A stretch of 64,000 nt of DNA, taken from positions 930,001 to 994,000 of the forward strand of contig CAWKPF010000002.1 in NCBI GenBank assembly GCA_963851415.1, written 5' to 3'. A program made the translations under genes and the position numbers. The stretch comes from CAWKPF01 sp963851415 (GTDB lineage: Bacteria > Acidobacteriota > Thermoanaerobaculia > Multivoradales > Multivoraceae). The notes under the pieces were generated by a model. It had not been told where the DNA came from and searched no databases. It saw only the letters and a list, made by a program, of their open reading frames with translations. This document shows, one piece after another, positions 27,323 through 35,492 of the stretch (position 1 is the stretch's first letter; each line of letters starts with the position of its first letter).

Positions 27323-28711
27323 CTAGCGAAGCGGCCGCGCCTTCCAAAAGTAGTTGTGCACGCCGTCCGCCGTGTGAATCAGACGGAAGGTCATCTCCAA
27401 CTCGTCACCGATCTGGACCTTCTCGGGATCCACGTCGGTCAACTGACAGGAATAGCGTCCGCCCTGGTCGAAGTCTACCACCGCCGCGACCACCGGCGGC
27501 TGCAGCGAGTAGGCGAGGCGATCGATGGTGTAGGTGGCGATGTTGGAAGCAGCATCGGCAAACGAGAGGGGCTCCATCTTGTCGACCGCCTGACAGTTCA
27601 CACAGACCCGCTGTGGGGGCAACTGCGCGGTCTGGCACTCCAGGCACCGCGAGCCCACGAAAGCGAACTTCCAGCGCTCGGCGCGACGCATCGGCGGAGC
27701 GGCTGGACGAGCCGGGTCCGGGCGACGCGGCGGCTCGAAGTCCAGGATGCCGCGCCACTTCAGATAGTCCGTGTAGCCCAGATCGGAGCGCTTCGAGTCG
27801 ATCCAGCGCTCGACCGAGTGCACCGGTCGGCCTTGCGCGATCCGGTCGGTCACCTCGAACACCAGGGCGTCAGCGCCGTCCGCACCGGAGACCACGAGGA
27901 TCTTGTCGCCCGCGGAGGCCTGATCGAGTACGTGAGCCAACAGGAGGCCGGCATGTGCCGTCCCGGTGCGACCGACCTGAGCGACCAGAGAGTCGGCGAT
28001 CTGTTCCGGCTTCACACGAAGCGCTTTCAACGCGCCCGCCGAGGCTCGGGGGTTGGTACTGTCCATCACCACGCTGGTGACATCGCTCAGTGCGATCCCT
28101 GCATCGTCGAGAGCTCGAGTCGCCACGTCTTTCAGCAGCGGCACGAACACGTCGGCACCGAAGCGCTCCTCCCACTGCTTGGCGAACCGCATGTCGGGGG
28201 CGCGCCAGACATCGAGCACCTCTTCCGTCGAAGCCGCACGTCCGAGGAGCGTCGCGATCGAATGCTCGTCCGACCCAAAGAGAAAGGCGCAAGCCCCGTC
28301 GCCCCCACCGGCCTCGCGAGGGCCGCCCGGCGCTCCCGTCACGACATCGCTCGCACAAACCAGTGTCGCACGCCCCGCGGTCGCCAGATCGGAAGCGATC
28401 GCCATCGCGGAAAGACCGGCCCGCGAGCTGCTTCCCAGCTCTGCCGAGGATGTTTCGGGCGCCAGATCGAGTGCGGCGTGGAGGGTGGCGGTGTTCAGTT
28501 TCTCGGCGTAGGGCGGCGAAGTGGTCGCGAACAGCATGCCGTCGATCTCGATTGGCGCTGCCCGCACCACGTCTCGAGCGGCCTCGACCGCCATCGAGGC
28601 CGCGTCTTCGTCGTAGCTGGCCACGGCGCGCTCTCCCTTGCCGCCACCGGCGGCCGCGCGCTGAAGACGAAAGAAGGGCACATAGCTGCCATAGCGCACG
28701 ATTCCGGACAC
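27323..28711 (-). CDS. HMG-CoA-synthase-like / DUF35 (zinc ribbon-OB) fusion protein
   Basis: A 462-residue protein with two parts. Residues 1-320 have the HMG-CoA synthase/KAS III fold, but the position of the nucleophilic Cys is Ser (ELGSSSRAGLSAM, residues 91-103), so classic acyl transfer may be lost. Residues ~345-460 form a DUF35 module: rubredoxin-like zinc ribbon CLECQ...CVNC followed by an OB fold that binds CoA. Archaeal thiolase-DUF35-HMGCS complexes use these three parts as separate chains; here two are fused and the thiolase follows. Translation begins at GTG with AGGAGG. A scaffold or CoA-shuttle role is likely. Confidence 0.75.
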   Translation of the reverse strand: MSGIVRYGSYVPFFRLQRAAAGGGKGERAVASYDEDAASMAVEAARDVVRAAPIEIDGMLFATTSPPYAEKLNTATLHAALDLAPETSSAELGSSSRAGLSAMAIASDLATAGRATLVCASDVVTGAPGGPREAGGGDGACAFLFGSDEHSIATLLGRAASTEEVLDVWRAPDMRFAKQWEERFGADVFVPLLKDVATRALDDAGIALSDVTSVVMDSTNPRASAGALKALRVKPEQIADSLVAQVGRTGTAHAGLLLAHVLDQASAGDKILVVSGADGADALVFEVTDRIAQGRPVHSVERWIDSKRSDLGYTDYLKWRGILDFEPPRRPDPARPAAPPMRRAERWKFAFVGSRCLECQTAQLPPQRVCVNCQAVDKMEPLSFADAASNIATYTIDRLAYSLQPPVVAAVVDFDQGGRYSCQLTDVDPEKVQIGDELEMTFRLIHTADGVHNYFWKARPLR

Positions 28712-28796
28712 ACCAGACCTCCTCTACCGAGATACCCGAGCGGGCGAGAATCCGAAGCGTCGGCAGTGTATCAACGGGTAGCCGGCCTCCCGAACG

Positions 28797-28822
28797 AAAA
28801 AGGCCCGGCCGAAGCCGGGACC
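28797..28822 (-). terminator. Intrinsic terminator with UUCG tetraloop, downstream of the binding-protein gene
   Basis: On the minus strand GGTCCCGGC-TTCG-GCCGGGCC forms an 8-bp GC stem with one bulged T and a stable cUUCGg loop, directly followed by five T. It begins 28 bases after the stop of the ABC-type binding lipoprotein gene, isolating it from the HMGCS/DUF35 gene downstream. Confidence 0.85.
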
Positions 28823-28849
28823 TTCAGAGACCCGACGGAGCCCGCACGC

Positions 28850-30091
28850 CTACTGACTCTGGTCCCTCATCAGGCGCTCCAGCTTCTTGCGGTTCTCTTC
28901 CAACTTCTCCCGCATCTCTTCCTGGCGGTTGCGCCACCATTCGTCGAAGTCGACCGGCTGCCCTTCCGCGATGTAGTAGACGCGCTCGAACTGCTGCACG
29001 TCCCCGCTCTCGCGGAACTGGATCGTTCCCGTGACCGCACGGTAGTTGTTGATCGCCCGCATGCCCTTCTCGATCTGGCTGGGCAGCACGCTTCCGCCCC
29101 CGCCGTTGTCCTCCTGCTCGCGAAGCGCTTGCACGAGGACCTGGAAGGCATCGTAGCCGTAGGCCGCGTAGGCATCCGGAGTCTCACCGTACTTGGCCTG
29201 ATAGGCCTCACGAAAGCCCTTGATCGGCTCCTCATCGGAGTTGAGATCGAGAGCGGTCTGGGTGTAGTAGATCCCCCAGGCCGCGTCTCCAGCCATCTCC
29301 AGAACCTGCTTCGAGGCAATGGCGGAGCTGGTCAGAATGCGGTAGCCCTGACCGGCGAACCCACCGTCGCGCAGCGACTGCACCGCGCGCGCCAGGCCGG
29401 GCCCCGAAGCGGCGACCAGAACCGTTTTGATCTCGCTGGCCATCACCTCTGCGATCACCGAAGAGAGATCCATCTGCCCCGGATCGAAGGTCAGTTCGGC
29501 AATGATCTCCCCTTCTTCGGCCTCGAAGGCCTCTCGCCAGGCTGCGGCCATCGTTTGACCGAACTCGTTGGTCTCGGCAATGAGCACCACTTCGCTGACG
29601 TTCAGCGTCTCCTCGGCGAAGTTGGCCATCTTGACCGCCTCGTCCGACGCCGTAGGAAAGATCCGGTAGAAGTTGCCGGGAGCGATCCCGGAGAGCGCGG
29701 TGCTGGAGGCACTCGGAGAGAGCAGGACTCGATCCTCGTCGCGGGCCACGGCCGCCATCGCGACCGCTTCGTCGCTGGTCACGCCACCCACGATCGCCAA
29801 CGCCGAATCGTAGAGCCGGGACGCGAGCTCGGCCGCTTTCGCCGGATCTCCGCCAGAGTCCTCGACAGACAGGGTGAGCGCGAAGTTGAGATCGGGGTCT
29901 TGAGTAGACTGTTCGAGCGCCAGTTCGGCACCCTTGCGAATCGCCTCGCCATAGACCGCGTAGTCGCCGCTGAGCGGCAGCACCGCAGCGAAATCGACCT
30001 CCGACTTTCCGCCCCCGCCACAGGCGACGCCAAGCAGGGTCATGGCCGTGAGGCCGGTGAGGAGAGTCCAAGAGGTGGGTGTACGTTTCAT
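28850..30091 (-). CDS. ABC-type branched-chain amino acid-like substrate-binding lipoprotein
   Basis: A 413-residue type I periplasmic binding protein. ATG 30091 starts a lipoprotein signal with the lipobox TLLGVAC, so the protein is probably anchored to a membrane. The body has the two Rossmann-like lobes of Leu/Ile/Val-binding proteins: FAAVLPLSGDYAVYGEAIRKG (lobe 1), TSDEAVAMA, and TPDAYAAYGYDAFQVLVQAL (ligand site). A C-terminal Arg/Glu coiled-coil tail is unusual. No permease or ATPase gene is nearby, so it may work with a distant transporter or as a sensor. The gene has its own promoter and terminator. Confidence 0.85.
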   Translation of the reverse strand: MKRTPTSWTLLTGLTAMTLLGVACGGGGKSEVDFAAVLPLSGDYAVYGEAIRKGAELALEQSTQDPDLNFALTLSVEDSGGDPAKAAELASRLYDSALAIVGGVTSDEAVAMAAVARDEDRVLLSPSASSTALSGIAPGNFYRIFPTASDEAVKMANFAEETLNVSEVVLIAETNEFGQTMAAAWREAFEAEEGEIIAELTFDPGQMDLSSVIAEVMASEIKTVLVAASGPGLARAVQSLRDGGFAGQGYRILTSSAIASKQVLEMAGDAAWGIYYTQTALDLNSDEEPIKGFREAYQAKYGETPDAYAAYGYDAFQVLVQALREQEDNGGGGSVLPSQIEKGMRAINNYRAVTGTIQFRESGDVQQFERVYYIAEGQPVDFDEWWRNRQEEMREKLEENRKKLERLMRDQSQ

Positions 30092-30100
30092 GAGGAGCAA

Positions 30101-30466
30101 TCCTCCTTCGATCGAGATCCGAACTGGCTGAAGAGCGCGGCAGTTTTTAGCTCAGGCCACTTCGACTGTCAAGCTGACGGCGCCAGCCATCATCGATGGA
30201 TCTCCCCTCCCTTTCCTCGACCCGGGTGGGCCGGAAAAGGTTCCCGGCAGGGCAAGGACTCGCAGAAGAATCAGGGAGAGGCACTGCAATACTGAGCTGC
30301 AAAGGTAAAGCAATCGCAAAGGCATGGCAAAGCGTATTCCCGTATTCTCACCGAGAAATCTCACTCTGCGCCATTCTTTTGCCGAGAAACCTGAGAATCC
30401 TCCGAGCCTCTCCAAACGCCCCGCGTTCCGCAGTCTCGAGTGCAGTCGTGAATCGAGTGCGGAGGG
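30101..30466. other. Intergenic region upstream of binding-protein gene
   Basis: This 366-base gap holds the promoter for the substrate-binding lipoprotein gene near its left end. The rest, about 30180-30460, is less GC-rich than its surroundings around 30285-30390, and contains no gene, palindrome or repeat that I recognise. Confidence 0.45.
30144..30172 (-). promoter_or_regulatory. Sigma-70-type promoter for the binding-protein gene
   Basis: On the minus strand TTGACA (30167-30172) and TAAAAA (30144-30149) are separated by exactly 17 bases. Transcription would start near 30137, leaving a leader of about 45 bases to ATG 30091, which contains the AAGGAGG ribosome site. The -35 matches the consensus fully, rare in this GC-rich window. 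Confidence 0.75.
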
Positions 30467-31075
30467 TCATTCCGGCCCGGCGACGAAAAGCTCCAGCGGG
30501 CCCTCGTATCGGAGTCGACTCTCGGCAACCGAGGCGCGAAGCCGATAGCCTCCCGCGTTGGGGGTGGACTCCGGAGGGTCGTCGTAGCGACCTCGCACCC
30601 AGCCCCTGAGTGCCGCCATGACCCCCCCGTGGCTGACCACGATCACCTGCTCGCCGAGGTGGCGACGAGCCAGGGAGTCGAGAACCGCACCCGCTCTCGA
30701 GGCCACGTCGCTCAGGCTCTCGCCGCCCGGCGGCTGCCGACGCCAGGCCTCGCGGGGGTGAGGACGCGGAGCGTGAATGTCGTACCACTCCTCATAGGGG
30801 GCACCCCGCAGGTCACCAAAGCTCTGCTCGTGCAGGCCTTCGATCACCGAGGGTTCGAGTCCGAAGGATCGACCGATCTCCTGGGCGGTATCGACCGCCC
30901 GACGATAGCGACTCGCATAGATCGCCACCGGCTCATAGAGGGAGATCAGCCGCCGGCCGGTCTCACGCGCCTGGTCGACACCGGTCGAGGTCAGCGGCTC
31001 GTCGTCGCGAACGGTGAATCGCCGCTCGGAATTGGCGACGCTCTCGCCGTGTCGGATGAGGATCAGCTCGGCCAT
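30467..31075 (-). CDS. Histidine phosphatase (phosphoglycerate-mutase-like)
   Basis: A 202-residue cytoplasmic protein of the histidine phosphatase superfamily. The phosphohistidine motif LIRHGES begins at residue 6 and the second catalytic His is in VIVVSHGG (about 145). A central EGLHEQSFGDLRG block, with the acid/base Glu, matches the phosphoglycerate mutase/broad-specificity phosphatase (CobC/GpmB-like) group. Substrate is not predictable. It is transcribed away from the thioredoxin-like gene, sharing a 57-base divergent intergenic region. Confidence 0.88.
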   Translation of the reverse strand: MAELILIRHGESVANSERRFTVRDDEPLTSTGVDQARETGRRLISLYEPVAIYASRYRRAVDTAQEIGRSFGLEPSVIEGLHEQSFGDLRGAPYEEWYDIHAPRPHPREAWRRQPPGGESLSDVASRAGAVLDSLARRHLGEQVIVVSHGGVMAALRGWVRGRYDDPPESTPNAGGYRLRASVAESRLRYEGPLELFVAGPE

Positions 31076-31132
31076 GCGCTGCTATGCTAGGCGCTTCCCG
31101 ACACCTCCTGCTAGTAGAGACCGCCCCATCGC

Positions 31133-32599
31133 ATGACGTCCTCTCGAGTTGGCACCCCCGGAACGAGCGATCTGCGAGAAGGCCTGGTCGCGGTCGTCAA
31201 GGCCGACTGCCCCACCTGTCACCTGGTGGAGCCTGCACTCGAGCAGCTTTCGCGAGCCAGCGACGATCACCTTCCGTTCACCGTCATCAGTCAGGATGAT
31301 CCCGCGTTTCCGACTCGTCCGACGCCCATCTACGACGCCGACCTCGATCTCTCGGCACGTCTCGACGTCGAGGTGGTCCCGACACTGCTGCGTTTCGAGA
31401 ACGGTTCCGAAGTCGGTCGCGCGATCGGCTGGCATCGTCAACAGTGGCAAGAGCTCGCCGGCGTCGTAGATCTCGCCCCCGGACTTCCGGAAAGCCGTCC
31501 CGGCTGCGGCTCGCTCCACCTCGACCCGAGACACACCGCGCTCCGAGCCACTCGCGACCTCGCGACACACTCCCGCCTGATCGAGCTCGGCGAGGCCGAG
31601 GACGAGATCGAGGCCTGCTTCGAGCGCGGCTGGAGCGACGGGCTCCCCGTGGTGCCTCCCACTCCGGCGAGGCTGGCCCGCATGCTCCTCGGGACGACCC
31701 GGAGCCCCGAGGAGGTCGTTGCCCGGGTGGCACCCGACTTCGCCGACTGCACGGTCGAGAAGATCGCGATCAATGCCGTGATGGCCGGCTGTCGGCCCGA
31801 GTACCTGCCCGTGGTGATCGCCGCCGTTCAGGCCGCCTGCAGCGAGGAGTTCAACTGGCACGGGCTCGCCGCCACCACCTACATCGCGGGACCGGTCGTG
31901 ATCGTCAATGGCCCGATCGCCCGAGCCCTCGGAATGAACTCCGGAATGAACGCCCTCGGCCAGGGCAATCGCGCGAACGCGACGATCGGTCGGGCCCTGC
32001 AGCTGGTCCTTCGCAACGTCGGCGGCGCCCGACCCGGAGAGATCGACCGCGCAACACTCGGGCATCCGGGCAAATACACCTTCTGCTTCGCCGAGAACGA
32101 AGAGGATTCGCCGTGGGAGTCCCTGGCCAGCGAACGAGGCATCGCGGAGGGTGCCTCCGCGGTCACTCTCTTCGCCGGCGAGGCCCCGCGCGGAGTCGTC
32201 GATCAGCTCTCCCGAACTCCCGAGTCGCTGTCTCGCTCGTTGGCCATGGCGCTGCGGAGCGTGGCGCATCCCAAGCTCGCCTTCGCCTTCGACGCCATCG
32301 TCGTGATCACCCCCGAGCACGCCCGGGTCTTCGAGGAGGCCGGCTGGACGAAGGACCGACTTCGCAGTGAGCTGATGTCCGAGCTGACGATCTCCGGCTC
32401 CGAGATGGTCCGCGGTGCCCTGGGCTGCGCCGAAGGGCTGCCAGAGGAGATGGCGGAAGCCACCATTCCCAAGTTCCGCCCCGACGGAATCCTCTTCGTC
32501 CACGCAGGCGGCCGGGCCGGACTCTTCTCGGCCGTCATCGGCGGCTGGATCAACGGCGCGACCGGCTCGCAGCCGGTCACCCACGAGGTACTGACATGA
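31133..32599 (+). CDS. Thioredoxin-like domain protein fused to a conserved domain, UGSC partner
   Basis: A 488-residue cytoplasmic protein. Residues ~18-115 have a thioredoxin-like fold with the redox motif CPTC (about 26-29) and the cis-Pro in VVPTLLRFENG. Residues ~150-488 form a conserved domain of unknown function with Cys-rich and glycine-rich blocks (GLPVVPPT, VEKIAINAVMAGCRPEY, NGPIARALGMNSGMN, GHPGKYTFCFAENEEDSPW). It overlaps the UGSC selenoprotein by ATGA, so the two are likely partners; a thioredoxin-type reductant for the Sec thiol is inferred. It is the first gene of a long plus-strand run. Confidence 0.7.
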   Translation: MTSSRVGTPGTSDLREGLVAVVKADCPTCHLVEPALEQLSRASDDHLPFTVISQDDPAFPTRPTPIYDADLDLSARLDVEVVPTLLRFENGSEVGRAIGWHRQQWQELAGVVDLAPGLPESRPGCGSLHLDPRHTALRATRDLATHSRLIELGEAEDEIEACFERGWSDGLPVVPPTPARLARMLLGTTRSPEEVVARVAPDFADCTVEKIAINAVMAGCRPEYLPVVIAAVQAACSEEFNWHGLAATTYIAGPVVIVNGPIARALGMNSGMNALGQGNRANATIGRALQLVLRNVGGARPGEIDRATLGHPGKYTFCFAENEEDSPWESLASERGIAEGASAVTLFAGEAPRGVVDQLSRTPESLSRSLAMALRSVAHPKLAFAFDAIVVITPEHARVFEEAGWTKDRLRSELMSELTISGSEMVRGALGCAEGLPEEMAEATIPKFRPDGILFVHAGGRAGLFSAVIGGWINGATGSQPVTHEVLT

Positions 32600-33150
32600 C
32601 CCAGAATCAGACGGCCGGCGCACGGCTGCTCGTCGACCCCACCAACGAGAACCGCCCGGCGCACCGCGCCGAGCAGCCCCGCCTGGCCAAGCTGGAGAAC
32701 GCGACGGTCGGGCTGCTCGACATCTCCAAGGCGCGCGGCGACGTGTTTCTCGACCGGATCGAGCGTGATCTCACACGGCGGGGTGCGAGGGTGCTGCGCT
32801 TTTGCAAACCGACCTTTTCGAAGATCGCTCCGATCGACCTGCGCAAGGAGATCCGCGAGCGATGCGATGCGGTGATCGAAGCGCTCGCGGACTGAGGGTC
32901 CTGCACGTCGTGCAGTGTGCACGACATCACCAACCTCGAAACGATGGGCATTCCCGGAGCCTTCGTGGCGTCGACCGAGTTCGAGTCAGCCGCCGTCGCG
33001 CAGTCGGCGTCGCTCGGGTTTCGACCTCGGTGCATCCTGGTGCGACATCCGATCCAGGACCGCACCGACGAAGAGCTTCACGCACTCGCCGAGTCAGTCA
33101 TGGACGAGATCGTGGCAGCCATCACCTCCCCTTCAGCCAACCCGGAGTAG
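32596..33150 (+). CDS. UGSC-family selenoprotein (in-frame TGA = selenocysteine 100)
   Basis: A single 184-residue protein read through an internal TGA at 32893-32895. Around it the frame encodes ALAD-Sec-GSCTSCSVHDI, the UGSC motif that defines this family. Both sides are family-like: the N-terminal VGLLDISKARGDVFLDRIE and the C-terminal LETMGIPGAFVASTEFESAAVAQSASLGF. A stem-loop lies where a bacterial SECIS element should be. ATG 32596 overlaps the stop of the thioredoxin-like gene. Sec100 with Cys103 and Cys106 could make a redox centre; the family's reaction is unknown. If read as a stop, the product would be a useless 99-residue fragment. selA, selB and the Sec tRNA are not in this window. 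Confidence 0.9.
32907..32925 (+). promoter_or_regulatory. Putative bacterial SECIS stem-loop
   Basis: GTCGTGCA (32907-32914) pairs perfectly with TGCACGAC (32918-32925), leaving a GUG loop (or a 5-base AGUGU loop if the top A-U pair opens). The loop begins 19 bases after the TGA, within the 16-37 base spacing known for bacterial SECIS elements, and has the GU expected at its start. It lies in the coding sequence, as in bacterial selenoprotein mRNAs, and would be bound by SelB. Confidence 0.75.
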
Positions 33151-33260
33151 CGCCGAGACACACGCCCACAGCCTCCGAAAACTCGGGGGAGTCATAGCCC
33201 CGGCGAGGGCGACCGACCAGCGGAGTGGACCTGCCAGCGACCTTTCGACGCCGAAGCACG

Positions 33261-34364
33261 ATGCGACTCGCCCTCGATACCAACGAGCTCTACGCCCGAG
33301 GCATGGGGGCACGTACCTATCTGGAGGAACTGCTGCCGGAGCTTCTCCAACTCGCCAAAGAGCCCGATGTGGTGGTCCTCCTGCACGCCAATGAGACATT
33401 GCCCGCCGCGCTCGCCTGGCTGACCCGTCATGGGACTTTTCGACCGGAGAAGATCCCGATGATCGGCCGCTCCGCACGGCTGTGGCGCCGTGCCGGCAGG
33501 CCCGCGGTCGAACGCCTCGTCTCGGATATCGGTCCACTCGACGTCACCCACTCGATCTCGCCACCGATGCTGCCCTCGCGCGCCCGCACACGAATCGTCT
33601 CGGTGCAGGGAGTGGCGACCGATGTCTCGATCCCTTCGAGCTGGCAGCGCTCTCTGGAGCGAGCCGATGCCGTGATCGTGCCGGCCCAGCGCACGGCCGA
33701 TCGTCTCTCTTCGGAGCTTCCCGATCTCACCGAGCGCCTGGTGATCATTCCTCCAGGGGTCGCAGAGCGCTACCGGCAGCCTCCCAAGCCGTCCGAAGTC
33801 GAGGAGCTGTGCCGACAGTACCCGTTCCTCGAGAGTCCGTACCTGCTCGCGGTCGGCACCGCCAGCGAGCCAACCCGGGCAGCACCGCACGTCGTCGCAG
33901 CCTGCAAGATCGCCTGGGCCGAAGACGACTCGGTTCCCCCCCTGGTGATGGTGGCGGCGTCGGGAGAAGCGGCCCGGGTGGCCGACGCGATCAGGGCCAA
34001 CGGCGAGCCGCCGGAGCGGGTCTACCTGCTCGAAGGGCTCGAGCGCGAAGCACTTCCGGCCCTGTACCGGGGCGCCGAAATGATGCTCCAGCCCTGTCTG
34101 GGCAGTGGCTTCGGGCACGCAGTTCTCGAGGCCGGCGCCTGCGGCATTCCCTCGATCACAGACACTTCATGTGGCGCCCTCGACCTGCTCGGCACCAGCG
34201 CCCTCACGCCTCGCGATCAGGAATCGGAATGGGCCCGTGCGATCGTCGATCTGCACCGCGACGAGGCGACACGACAGCGACTCGGAGAAGTGGCCCAGCG
34301 TCTCGCGAGCGAACGGACCTGGAGTCAGTCCGCCCAGCGCCATTGGGAGCTCTATGGCAGCTGA
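33261..34364 (+). CDS. Glycosyltransferase (GT4-like)
   Basis: A 367-residue GT-B enzyme. The N-terminal half starts MRLALDTNELYARGMGARTYLEELL, typical of the acceptor side; the C-terminal half has a strand with LLAVGTA, EGLEREALPALYRGAEMMLQPCLGSGFGHAVLEAGACGIPSI, where the E(x7)E-like motif is EAGACG. ATG 33261 is selected for its GT-like first strand; an in-frame GTG lies at 33225. It sits between the UGSC selenoprotein gene and an MBL gene that it overlaps by 11 bases, so co-translation is likely. Donor and acceptor are unknown. Confidence 0.72.
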   Translation: MRLALDTNELYARGMGARTYLEELLPELLQLAKEPDVVVLLHANETLPAALAWLTRHGTFRPEKIPMIGRSARLWRRAGRPAVERLVSDIGPLDVTHSISPPMLPSRARTRIVSVQGVATDVSIPSSWQRSLERADAVIVPAQRTADRLSSELPDLTERLVIIPPGVAERYRQPPKPSEVEELCRQYPFLESPYLLAVGTASEPTRAAPHVVAACKIAWAEDDSVPPLVMVAASGEAARVADAIRANGEPPERVYLLEGLEREALPALYRGAEMMLQPCLGSGFGHAVLEAGACGIPSITDTSCGALDLLGTSALTPRDQESEWARAIVDLHRDEATRQRLGEVAQRLASERTWSQSAQRHWELYGS

Positions 34365-35424
34365 CCGGAAATCGAGCGCAGTCGTCGACGCGAAGAAGCG
34401 CCTCGACACGCCGTTGCGAGCGACGACCGCAGGAAAGCGGATCATCCTCGGAATCTCGTTCGAGACCTTTCCGAACTTCTTCAACAATGTCTACCTGATC
34501 GACGACGGATCGAGAGTCGTGCTCGTGGACTGCGGATCCGGATTCGGCTCGTCCGACGAGAATCTGACACGCGGCCTCGAGTCGATCGGCGAACGCTACG
34601 AGCGCTCGTACTCACTCGACGACGTGGACACCGTTCTCGTCACCCACGGACACACGGACCACTTCGGCGGAGTCGAGTTCGTGCGCAGTCAGACGGACGC
34701 TCCGATCGGCATCCACACGCTCGACCAGAGAGTGCTGTCGCACTACGAGGAACGGGTGGTCATGGCCGCGCGCGGAGTGTCCCGCTTCCTCGAGGCTTGC
34801 GGGTTGTCGCCCCAACGTCGCGACACGCTATTGCAGATGTACTCTGCCCCGAAAAGCCGCTTTCATTCGCTCCCAGTGGACTTCTCTCTCGAAGAGGGAG
34901 AGCCGGTCCTGGACGCGAGCGGTCACGATCTGGAGATCGAGGTGATCCACGTGCCGGGCCACTGCCCTGGACAGGTCTGCCTTCGGGTCGACGATGTCCT
35001 GCTCACTGCCGACCATGTTCTGGCGCGCATCACTCCTCATCAGTCGCCGGAGTCGATCACTCTCCATATGGGGCTGGGCCACTATCTCGAGTCGCTCGGC
35101 AAGATCGAGCGACTCGAGGACATCTCCCTCGGGCTGGGCGGGCACGAGGCACCGATCCTGGACCTCGCGGGACGGGTCCGAGAGATCCGCGCCTCCCACC
35201 ACGATCGTCTGGAGGAGGTCCTCGAGATCGCGCGAGAGCCGCAAACCGTCGCCGAGATCAGTCGCCGACTCTTCGGCGACGTCTCCGGCTACACCGTCCT
35301 GCTGGCACTCGAAGAGGCCGGCGCCCACGTCGAGTATCTCTACCAGCGCGGAGCCCTGGTGGTCTCCAACTTCGAGGAACTGGACGTGCAGGAAACCTCG
35401 ACGATTCTCTACCGTCGTGCTTGA
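34354..35424 (+). CDS. Metallo-beta-lactamase-fold hydrolase with C-terminal helical domain
   Basis: A 356-residue MBL protein. The zinc motif THGHTDHFGG follows a strand with VLVDCGSG; further ligands are HVPGHCPGQ, DHVL and GLGGHEAPI. The C-terminal ~90 residues (LEEVLEIAREPQTVAEISRRLFGD, ALEEAGAHVEYLYQRG) look like a winged-helix domain, as in the LACTB2-like/RNase Z-like group. GGGAG lies before ATG 34354. A glyoxalase II-type or nuclease activity cannot be decided from sequence. It precedes coxG by 68 bases and belongs to the same run. Confidence 0.8.
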   Translation: MAADRKSSAVVDAKKRLDTPLRATTAGKRIILGISFETFPNFFNNVYLIDDGSRVVLVDCGSGFGSSDENLTRGLESIGERYERSYSLDDVDTVLVTHGHTDHFGGVEFVRSQTDAPIGIHTLDQRVLSHYEERVVMAARGVSRFLEACGLSPQRRDTLLQMYSAPKSRFHSLPVDFSLEEGEPVLDASGHDLEIEVIHVPGHCPGQVCLRVDDVLLTADHVLARITPHQSPESITLHMGLGHYLESLGKIERLEDISLGLGGHEAPILDLAGRVREIRASHHDRLEEVLEIAREPQTVAEISRRLFGDVSGYTVLLALEEAGAHVEYLYQRGALVVSNFEELDVQETSTILYRRA

Positions 35425-35492
35425 GCCAACAGGGGACTGATTCCCCCGCCGGAAACGGTGGAGGTTGTGGTACAAAGAAGGTTCCCGACCCG

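Noticed and set aside
27281..30295. Very long open frame (about 1000 codons) on the plus strand
   Set aside because: It runs antisense through the thiolase, HMGCS/DUF35 and binding-protein genes; GC-rich codon use keeps the opposite frame open. No family-like sequence.
32917..33150. Separate small gene starting with GTG after the TGA
   Set aside because: It is the in-frame continuation of the selenoprotein, has no ribosome site of its own and starts inside the SECIS-like loop.
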